Below are positions 1 through 5,241 of a stretch of 13,485 bases of DNA, in pieces. The DNA lies in assembly GCA_965603355.1 (NCBI GenBank), contig CBFDCQ010000085.1, positions 1-13,485 of the forward strand. Reading direction: 5' to 3'. The translations under genes and the position numbers were made by a program. The DNA is from CBFDCQ01 sp965603355. GTDB taxonomy: Bacteria > Hydrogenedentota > CAZGCA01 > CBFDCQ01. The first letter of the stretch is position 1. Each line of letters opens with the position of its first letter. A model generated the notes under the pieces. It worked only from the letters and a program-made list of their open reading frames with translations. It did no database searches and was not told the origin of the DNA.

Positions 1-13
1 CGTAACACCCGCG

Positions 14-41
14 ATGAGGTAGGGCGGGCATCTTGCCCGCC
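14..41. repeat. Hairpin repeat, type A, copy 1
   Basis: The core GGCGGGCA-TCT-TGCCCGCC folds as an 8-bp stem with a 3-nt loop. The full 28-nt unit is identical to 2450-2477. A degenerate start of the same unit occurs from about 92 to 110. Confidence 0.85.
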
Positions 42-66
42 GGAGAAGAGGGGGATTTGACGAGAA

Positions 67-90
67 GGGCGCAGCAAGCAGCGCCCCTAC
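67..90. repeat. Hairpin repeat with GGGCGC/GCGCCC arms
   Basis: GGGCGC (67-72) and GCGCCC (81-86) flank AGCAAGCA. The unit then ends in CCTAC, the same edge as other repeats in this window when read on either strand. Confidence 0.7.
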
Positions 91-130
91 ACAGGTAGGG
101 CGGGCGTTATGTTCTGCCAGCGTTATGGGT

Positions 131-183
131 GTAGGGGAGGGTCTTGTACCCTCCCAGCGGGAGGCCACTAGGGCCTCCCCTAC
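131..183. repeat. Composite double hairpin, copy 1 (25+3+25 nt)
   Basis: Two 25-nt hairpin modules are joined by AGC: module X at 131-155 (loop CTTGT) and module Y at 159-183 (loop ACTAG). The outer edges GTAGGGGAGG and CCTCCCCTAC are also complementary, so a two-lobed cruciform is possible. It ends 27 nt before the permease start. Module X recurs as its exact reverse complement at 2518-2542. Confidence 0.9.
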
Positions 184-210
184 AGGAGCCGGAGTATAGG
201 CTAGGTTGAT

Positions 211-2307
211 ATGAAATTGTTGCTCTGGAAAGAATGGCGGCAAAACTGGCTGGTGTTGATGCTGGGCTTGGCGCTTGTGATACTGTTTCCGATCATATAC
301 GCCGTGCATCCCCGTCACCTTGGCGTCGCGGCTCAGGATGTGGTTGTCCTGCAGTATGGCGTCGCTCTACTTTACGCGCTGCTCATGGGCTCGACTCTTG
401 TGGCTCCCGAAGTGGCCTCGGGAACGATTGGCGAGCTGTTCGCGCGTCCGGTCAACCCGTGGAAGGTCTGGCTGAGCAAACTGCTCTTCGGGCTGATGAC
501 CACGGCGGTGGTGTTTTTCGTCGCGATGCTGGCCGGCGCTCTTGCTGTAGCGCCGGTGTTGAACACGAGCGTTTTCTCCGTGTTATCGCAGGCATCGGGG
601 GATAGCTCCGTCTATATGGCTGCTGTTTTGCTTCTTCCGGCGCTTGTCCTTGCCATATCAATGTTCACATCGACGCTGACCGAGCAGCCGATCCTGGCGA
701 TGGTCGGAACCGTGATCGTGATGGCGGCGCTCGCTGCATACGGTGCCGCGTGGACGGTTCTCCTCAGTGTCTTCGGAGGCCTCCGGGAGGATGCTCGCGT
801 CCTCATCTCGTCGTTGGCAGCATTGATCGCCTTTGCGCTATTTCTAGCTCTGTCGGGATTGCTCTTTGCTAGAGGCCAGATCTATACCGGCGTGCGCAGA
901 CCTAAATGGCGGCTGGCCGGTGTGTCTGTCGGTTGTGTCGCCGTCCTGGCCGTCATCGCGCTCTTCTGTGGATTCGCCGACGTGTTCCGCCTGGCACCGC
1001 ACGAGGATTACGAAGTGGTAACGCTGTCGCCGTCCCCGGACGGCACGAAGATGGCCATCGTCGCCAATGCGCCAGACTCATGGGCCGTTTTCGCGCTGTG
1101 GATTCAAGACCTTCAGACAGGCAAGCGGCTGTTCCAGGACATCCATACGATGCCGACGTACCACGGTTATTACACTGGCCTGAAGGACGCGTGGTCTCCG
1201 GACAGCAAGCGGTACGCGACCTTCACCCATCCGCGGCGGTCGAGGTTGACCCTGAGGTTAGCGCGGTACTACTACACCACGTGTCTGCAGCTCTTGGACA
1301 TGGATGACGAGACCGCCAGCGTCCTGAAGAGGTCCAAGCCCGGTGAGGATGACCTGGGGCCGCGCCTTGCGTGGTCCGATGCGGGCGACACGGTCTACTG
1401 TTTCGTGCGGGGGGGTGAGGGCGGGATGCGCAGGCGTATCGAGCATGTCGCGCCGGACGGTACGGTCGCGAAGCGAATCCCGGTCAATATCGAGTGGCCG
1501 CGCGGCATTGTGCAGTCGCATCCGCCATCTTTTCTAGGCTCATACAACGGCCCGGACCGATTTGTGAAGTATCCCTACCGCAGAACAGTGTACGCGCTGG
1601 TCAACGCCGTGACAGGGGACACCAAAGTCATTGATCTCGGACCGGACACGGAGGTAGCGGAATTCATCGACGTCTCGCCGGACGCGCGCTATGTCGTGTA
1701 CTCGAAGTACGTCCGACCGCTGTCGTTGAGGCCGGAAGAGGTGTCGCCTCAGACCGAGAAACCTCCGGTGCGGTTGTTCCTCAAGGATTTGTCCACCGGC
1801 GCCGACAGGCCAATTCTCGAGGAGAGAACCTGGCCGGCTGACAGTCTCGGGCGCGGGTGGATTACGAACATCTTCTCGCCCGACTGTACGCAGTTTGTGC
1901 TGACCGTCCACTACAAGAGGGTCATCGAACTTGGCCGTCGGGAAACGGAACCTGAACGTTGGGAGATCCACCTTGTGAACATTGAACAGGACAGCGCGAT
2001 CAAGGCGACGGAGGTCGTTATACCCCACTCGATGCGCGGGACGCGATGGTCGCCTGATGGCGGCCACCTGGCGGTACTTTCACAGAGATTACTCGGGAAT
2101 GACCCCATAACCGGGCGGGACATATACCGGTCGGAACTGTCCGTGTATCGTCGCGACGGCAGCGGGGCCTCCACGTGGCTGGTTGACGGACTTCCGAGAA
2201 TGGCTTTCGAGTGGCTGTCGGGCGACGAGCTGGTGTACGCAGACGGCAAAGAGGTATACCGCATCAAGGCGGACGGCACCGGCAAGAAGAAAGTGTTTCC
2301 CCCGTAG
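211..2307 (+). CDS. ABC-2-type permease fused to a C-terminal beta-propeller (PD40/TolB-like) domain
   Basis: Predicted inner-membrane subunit of an ABC transporter with a large tail outside the cytoplasm. Residues 1-260 hold about seven hydrophobic segments (near 13-31, 48-66, 93-116, 135-153, 159-186, 195-218, 232-256). The start MKLLLWKEWR is typical of ABC-2 permeases of the Nat/Gld type. Residues 265-698 carry recurring propeller-blade signatures: SPSPDG at 273, WSPDS at 328, AWSDAGD at 387, VSPDAR at 488, FSPDC at 555, WSPDGG at 613, WLSGDE at 668, and an ending like YRIKADGTGKKK. An odd number of segments with the N-terminus inside would put the propeller in the periplasm. The gene is paralogous to 2570-4444 and shares its leader. 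No ATPase gene is in the window; it may lie just upstream of base 1. The start codon is ATG with only a weak AGG-type ribosome site. The substrate is unknown. Membrane and propeller calls are by eye. Confidence 0.85.
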   Translation: MKLLLWKEWRQNWLVLMLGLALVILFPIIYAVHPRHLGVAAQDVVVLQYGVALLYALLMGSTLVAPEVASGTIGELFARPVNPWKVWLSKLLFGLMTTAVVFFVAMLAGALAVAPVLNTSVFSVLSQASGDSSVYMAAVLLLPALVLAISMFTSTLTEQPILAMVGTVIVMAALAAYGAAWTVLLSVFGGLREDARVLISSLAALIAFALFLALSGLLFARGQIYTGVRRPKWRLAGVSVGCVAVLAVIALFCGFADVFRLAPHEDYEVVTLSPSPDGTKMAIVANAPDSWAVFALWIQDLQTGKRLFQDIHTMPTYHGYYTGLKDAWSPDSKRYATFTHPRRSRLTLRLARYYYTTCLQLLDMDDETASVLKRSKPGEDDLGPRLAWSDAGDTVYCFVRGGEGGMRRRIEHVAPDGTVAKRIPVNIEWPRGIVQSHPPSFLGSYNGPDRFVKYPYRRTVYALVNAVTGDTKVIDLGPDTEVAEFIDVSPDARYVVYSKYVRPLSLRPEEVSPQTEKPPVRLFLKDLSTGADRPILEERTWPADSLGRGWITNIFSPDCTQFVLTVHYKRVIELGRRETEPERWEIHLVNIEQDSAIKATEVVIPHSMRGTRWSPDGGHLAVLSQRLLGNDPITGRDIYRSELSVYRRDGSGASTWLVDGLPRMAFEWLSGDELVYADGKEVYRIKADGTGKKKVFPP

Positions 2308-2322
2308 CGACAGGTCTGGTGG

Positions 2323-2342
2323 GACAGACATTCCTGTCTGTC
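2323..2342. repeat. Hairpin repeat, type D
   Basis: GACAGACA-TTCC-TGTCTGTC forms a perfect 8-bp stem with a 4-nt loop, 15 nt after the first permease stop. Confidence 0.85.
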
Positions 2343-2343
2343 A

Positions 2344-2371
2344 GTAGGGGCGAGGCATGCCTCGCCCCTAC
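2344..2371. repeat. 28-bp perfect palindrome, type B, copy 1
   Basis: The left half GTAGGGGCGAGGCA is the exact reverse complement of the right half, with no loop bases. An identical copy lies at 6551-6578 inside the ars operon. Confidence 0.9.
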
Positions 2372-2419
2372 ACAGAAGGAGGGAAGGGCAGATACTTGCG
2401 AGGGTGTGAGCGAAAATGC

Positions 2420-2439
2420 GGCAGGCAAGAATGCCTGCC
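2420..2439. repeat. Hairpin repeat GGCAGGCA/TGCCTGCC
   Basis: GGCAGGCA-AGAA-TGCCTGCC forms a perfect 8-bp stem with a 4-nt loop. Its layout is the same as type D, with other stem bases. Confidence 0.85.
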
Positions 2440-2449
2440 CCACTACCCC

Positions 2450-2477
2450 ATGAGGTAGGGCGGGCATCTTGCCCGCC
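2450..2477. repeat. Hairpin repeat, type A, copy 2
   Basis: Identical over 28 nt to 14-41, including the GGCGGGCA-TCT-TGCCCGCC core. Confidence 0.9.
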
Positions 2478-2489
2478 AAGAGCTTAAAT

Positions 2490-2542
2490 GTAGGGGAGCC
2501 CCTCGTGGGCTCCCGGCGGGAGGGTACAAGACCCTCCCCTAC
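2490..2542. repeat. Composite double hairpin, copy 2, inverted relative to copy 1
   Basis: A variant of module Y (2490-2514), a 3-nt joint GGC and module X (2518-2542) appear in the reverse order and strand of copy 1. X is the exact reverse complement of 131-155. Y differs from copy 1 by one loop base and one compensating base pair. It ends 27 nt before the second permease start, the same distance as copy 1. Confidence 0.9.
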
Positions 2543-2569
2543 AGGAGCGGAACTATAGGTCAAGCTGAA

Positions 2570-4444
2570 ATGAAATCGTTAATCTGGAAAGAATGGCGCG
2601 AAACCAGGTGGATCGCCATCGGTTTCCTCCTCATCTGCCTTCTCACTTCCGTGTGCTGGAAAGTCACGTGCCCCGGGGAAGAACAAGGCTGGCACGCAGC
2701 GATATGGACCCTTCTCGCCGTGGGTCTCGGTGCCGGAGCCTTCGCCAGTGAGAAGCAAGCCACAACGATGGAATTCCTTGCGGCGAAGCCTTTGCGTAAG
2801 ACGCACCTCTGGGCGTTCAAGGCAGCGTGGGGATTCGGTGTTCTCTTGGTCATAGTCGGGATAAGCTCGGTCCTCGATTACTTACTGATGCTCTCTGACC
2901 CGTTCTACACTGCATGGCACCTCCTCGTGGGTCCTGTAAGTTGGCTTTTTCTGGTGCTGCTTGCATTCTATGCAGTGGCGTTGCTGTCCTCAACAGTCTC
3001 CGACAAGACCGTCTTGGCCGTGGGGTTTGCCATCGTAATAGGTGCGGCCGTTGCGTGTGCTGTTGCGCTCATAGCGCGTTTCAGCCCGAACTTCTTCATG
3101 TTCGTAAACGAACCGTGGGGGATTCCGCTGGCGCTTCTCTGGTTTTCGATGGTGGTGCTGGCGGGTTCGTTCCTCATTGTCGCCTGGCGCGAGGTATGGC
3201 CCAACTATCCGTCCGCAGTCAAGAGAGGAGCAATAGGCGTAGGTGTTGGAACCGTGATCGTCCTGCTCATCCTGTCGTCCGCCAACATCCCAGTGGATAG
3301 GATCACGCGGATCACGTACCTCGTCGCCAGCCGAACGCGGGTGGTTTTTTCGGGGGAGGCCGCCGGGAGAAGACTTTCCAGATGGGAGGTCGATGTCGAC
3401 GGTGAGAAGTTCACAAAGACCGCAACCTTCCCCCATGACCGCAGACATCCCGCGCGGGGGGAGGAGCGTGCCGAGGTACTCCACGACAGGATGCTGATTA
3501 TGCCAATTCACCGTGGCGAGAACGCGGGAGGGTACGTCATCGAGAAAGTCGCGCGTGACAGGTTTCACGCGATTCCTCGCCGCGTACGGACGACAATACA
3601 GCCTGTCAACGGCGCAACACTGTCGTGGCTCGGCGTCTGGGACGAGATCCACATTGATACGGGCACCTTTGACCAGTTCTACTTCGTCGAGGAACTGCCC
3701 AGCGGCGAGAGACACGTCAGGGTGACCTATCCTGAAGGGGAAGAAGCCGGTCTGACGGCCAGAATGGGCATACTTGAAGCAATATCGCCGAGCCGCTCGC
3801 GGTTCATCTTCTCAACACCGTCCGAGGCAAACAAGATACTCGCCTCCGTCATGACGAGCGACGCACGGCGCCGGAATCCGACCAGCAGCTTGGCGGAGAT
3901 GGATAAGGACGTTCAGTCAAGCTTCTCTTTTGCAACCGACCAGATCGTACAGTATGAGCTTGGCGGAAAGACGTTCCTGGCGGATGCTGATAGTCTCGAT
4001 GCGCCGGGTTTCGAGATCCCAGAAGATGTGCTGGCTCGCGGACCGGGTGCCGTAAGACGCCTGGCCCGTGGGCGCGGCAACAAGAAGCTGCGCCGGGCCA
4101 GGGATGTGCCGCGCGTGGCGCCCGTGCTGGAATCAGTCGCCGCCGGGTGGGGAATGGACCTGCCGGAGGAGCTATTCGACGAGGCGATCTTCCTTGTGCC
4201 GCGCGGCAGGCAGATTATCTATCTGAAAAAAGCGGACGAGCAGCGGAGCAGTCTCTGGACTCTGGACATAGAGTCCGGCGAGTCAACCAGGATCCTCGAC
4301 GATATAGATGTCACCTCGCCCGCCGTGCCGAAAGCTCTCATCGCGCCAATCATGGACGATCACTTCGTGTTCGTCCGCGACGCAAAAACCATCTGGACGT
4401 ACCGCGACGGAACACTCAAACAGATCTTCCCACCTGAAGATTAG
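2570..4444 (+). CDS. ABC-2-type permease with large extracytoplasmic C-terminal domain (paralogue of the preceding gene)
   Basis: Second member of a tandem pair. The N-terminus MKSLIWKEWR matches its neighbour's start almost residue for residue, and seven hydrophobic segments can be picked out (about 14-32, 42-57, 83-102, 115-137, 144-166, 180-200, 215-233). Residues 240-624 are hydrophilic. They contain some beta-rich repeats, such as LWTLDIESGESTRIL near 563-577 and IWTYRDGTLKQIF near 609-621. The SPDG-type blade signature is much weaker than in the first gene, so the tail may be a diverged propeller or another beta fold. An unusual basic stretch rich in Arg/Lys lies near residues 485-515. 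The gene follows its paralogue by 262 nt filled with hairpin repeats. The pair probably forms a heterodimeric membrane unit with an ATPase not seen here. The substrate cannot be told from the sequence. Confidence 0.8.
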   Translation: MKSLIWKEWRETRWIAIGFLLICLLTSVCWKVTCPGEEQGWHAAIWTLLAVGLGAGAFASEKQATTMEFLAAKPLRKTHLWAFKAAWGFGVLLVIVGISSVLDYLLMLSDPFYTAWHLLVGPVSWLFLVLLAFYAVALLSSTVSDKTVLAVGFAIVIGAAVACAVALIARFSPNFFMFVNEPWGIPLALLWFSMVVLAGSFLIVAWREVWPNYPSAVKRGAIGVGVGTVIVLLILSSANIPVDRITRITYLVASRTRVVFSGEAAGRRLSRWEVDVDGEKFTKTATFPHDRRHPARGEERAEVLHDRMLIMPIHRGENAGGYVIEKVARDRFHAIPRRVRTTIQPVNGATLSWLGVWDEIHIDTGTFDQFYFVEELPSGERHVRVTYPEGEEAGLTARMGILEAISPSRSRFIFSTPSEANKILASVMTSDARRRNPTSSLAEMDKDVQSSFSFATDQIVQYELGGKTFLADADSLDAPGFEIPEDVLARGPGAVRRLARGRGNKKLRRARDVPRVAPVLESVAAGWGMDLPEELFDEAIFLVPRGRQIIYLKKADEQRSSLWTLDIESGESTRILDDIDVTSPAVPKALIAPIMDDHFVFVRDAKTIWTYRDGTLKQIFPPED

Positions 4445-4458
4445 CCTCCCACAGGTAG

Positions 4459-4477
4459 GTCGGGCATCTTGCCCGAC
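4459..4477. repeat. Hairpin repeat, type A, compensated variant
   Basis: GTCGGGCA-TCT-TGCCCGAC has the same loop as copies 1 and 2, but the second base pair is T-A in place of G-C, keeping an 8-bp stem. The preceding CAGGTAG edge is also shared. Confidence 0.85.
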
Positions 4478-4519
4478 TGAAATCGATTTAGAAGGCAGCA
4501 ACAAACCGGGTTTAATTTC

Positions 4520-4684
4520 AACGCAAAGGCGCGGAGCCGCCACAAAGGCGCAAAGCGACCAGGTACCGTTCAGCACGCGGTCCGCGCCATTGCAGTGCAC
4601 GGCGCTTGCCATGGTGTGCCCTAGCTTGTTCTTACCCGCACAATGACCTCTCTGCGTCTCTTGTGTCTTTGCGCCTCTGCGTTA
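4520..4684. repeat. Segment bounded by imperfect inverted repeats
   Basis: AACGCAAAGGCGCGGAG at 4520-4536 matches the reverse complement of 4668-4684 at 14 of 17 bases. Looser similarity continues inward over about 35 nt on each side (to about 4556 and from about 4650). The central 90 nt show no gene. The CGCAAAGGCGC-type word is a common dispersed repeat in environmental bacteria. It may be two independent copies or one small mobile-like unit. Confidence 0.5.
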
Positions 4685-4696
4685 GAGCCATCCCCC

Positions 4697-4716
4697 GGGC
4701 ACGATGAATCGTGCCC
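4697..4716. repeat. Hairpin repeat GGGCACGAT/ATCGTGCCC
   Basis: GGGCACGAT-GA-ATCGTGCCC forms a perfect 9-bp stem with a 2-nt loop, 36 nt before the ars -35 box. It has no following T-tract. Confidence 0.8.
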
Positions 4717-4751
4717 CGACATGTGCCTATCGTCTCCCCGGATCTGACGAC

Positions 4752-4780
4752 TTGACACACGTGGGCGCATCTGCTATACT
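4752..4780 (+). promoter_or_regulatory. Sigma70-type promoter of the ars operon
   Basis: TTGACA at 4752-4757 and TATACT at 4775-4780 are separated by exactly 17 nt. The -35 matches consensus fully and the -10 differs at one base. Transcription would begin about 4787, leaving a leader of about 45 nt before arsR. This is the only near-consensus + strand promoter I noticed in the window. Confidence 0.85.
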
Positions 4781-4796
4781 ATATGGTAAAATAGTA
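4777..4796. promoter_or_regulatory. Inverted repeat overlapping the ars -10: candidate ArsR operator
   Basis: TACTAT (4777-4782) and ATAGTA (4791-4796) are perfect inverted arms of 6 nt with an 8-nt AT-rich centre. They cover the end of the -10 box and the likely transcription start. A dimeric ArsR bound here would block polymerase, as is known for ArsR/SmtB repressors. The site is inferred from position and symmetry. Confidence 0.6.
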
Positions 4797-4830
4797 ATGT
4801 AGTCGCGTGAGTATCTGAGGAACAAGGATA

Positions 4831-5148
4831 ATGGATACGATCTGTTGCATGAAAGCGGAGATATTCAAGGCGCTCGGGCACCCGATCCGGCTGCGTATCG
4901 TAGAGCTGGTGGAGGATGGCGAGAAAACCGTCACCGAGCTGGTCGAGGCGATGGGCGCGGAGCCGTCGAACACTTCCCGTCACCTGGCGGTGCTGAAACG
5001 CGCGGGTATCGTCAGTGACCGCAAGGAAGGGCTCAACGTGTACTACCGCCTGGAGCTGCCGTGCGTGGTGAAGTTCTTCGCGTGCGTGACGGATGCTGTT
5101 AAGGAAAAACTGCAGAAGAGCGAGAGCTTGCTGAAAGAGCTGGTGTGA
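4831..5148 (+). CDS. arsR: ArsR/SmtB-family metalloregulator, probable repressor of the ars operon
   Basis: Winged helix-turn-helix DNA-binding protein of 105 residues, the usual ArsR size. FKALGHPIRLRIVELV (12-27) is the family's opening helix. TVTELVEAMGAEPSNTSRHLAVLKRAGIV (33-61) is the recognition HTH region, and DRKEGLNVYYRL (63-74) is the wing. There is no ELCVCDL-type metal site in helix 3 as in CadC or plasmid ArsR. Instead Cys5-Cys6 lie at the N-terminus and Cys78 and Cys85 in the last helix (PCVVKFFAC), so a thiol site made from the two terminal helices across the dimer is the best guess for arsenite or another soft metal ion. It is first in the operon behind a strong promoter with an overlapping inverted repeat, which suggests autoregulation. 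The start at 4831 has GAGG 10 nt upstream; the next Met (4849) lacks a ribosome site and would remove both N-terminal Cys. Confidence 0.9.
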   Translation: MDTICCMKAEIFKALGHPIRLRIVELVEDGEKTVTELVEAMGAEPSNTSRHLAVLKRAGIVSDRKEGLNVYYRLELPCVVKFFACVTDAVKEKLQKSESLLKELV

Positions 5149-5156
5149 GGTCAACT

Positions 5157-5188
5157 GGGGGAACCTTCTTCGGCAAGAAGGTTCCCCC
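5157..5188 (+). repeat. Strong 14-bp hairpin between arsR and the permease gene
   Basis: GGGGGAACCTTCTT (5157-5170) pairs perfectly with 5175-5188 around the loop CGGC. The downstream bases ACACCCCCTCCAAGAACTTT look like the rest of a dispersed repeat unit. No T-tract follows, so it is not a standard terminator, though it could reduce read-through, block 3' decay or delimit the arsR message. Confidence 0.75.
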
Positions 5189-5241
5189 ACACCCCCTCCA
5201 AGAACTTTTGGGCAGGTTCGGCGCTAGCGTGGGAGCATGGA

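Larger units (their letters stand above)
1..210. other. Repeat-filled leader region before the first permease
   Basis: No gene is seen. Stops occur early in all + frames (TAA at 3, TAG at 20, TGA at 58), so an upstream gene, if its tail enters the window, ends within the first 60 bases. The space holds the hairpin at 14-41, another at 67-86, a decayed copy from 92, and a 53-nt composite at 131-183. The final 27 nt (184-210) match the leader of the second permease at 19 of 27 positions without gaps. Confidence 0.6.
2308..2569. other. Repeat-filled spacer between the two permease genes
   Basis: These 262 nt contain no credible gene. They hold at least five hairpin repeats in a row (2323-2342, 2344-2371, 2420-2439, 2450-2477, 2490-2542), then a 27-nt leader before the second permease. 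No T-tract follows any hairpin, so classic intrinsic termination is not indicated. Confidence 0.75.
4445..4751. other. Non-coding region between the permease pair and the ars promoter
   Basis: A 307-nt space with no convincing gene. It holds a type A hairpin variant (4459-4477), an inverted-repeat-bounded segment (4520-4684) and a GGGCACGAT hairpin (4697-4716). The ars promoter begins at 4752. Confidence 0.7.

Noticed and set aside
1540..2067. Open frame of 175 codons on the - strand
   Set aside because: It lies opposite the propeller part of the first permease, is rich in Arg/His/Asp like other shadow frames, and has no ribosome site or domain.
2264..2563. Short frames across the repeat-filled spacer on both strands
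   Set aside because: They are translations of hairpin words and parts of the flanking gene, not conserved proteins.
1..2569. CRISPR-like array, because repeats recur in the spacers
   Set aside because: The units are different hairpins with irregular spacing, not one direct repeat with uniform spacers, and no cas gene is present.
5157..5188. Intrinsic terminator after arsR
   Set aside because: The stem is strong, but C-rich sequence follows in place of a T-tract, and the genes downstream have no promoter of their own that I can see.
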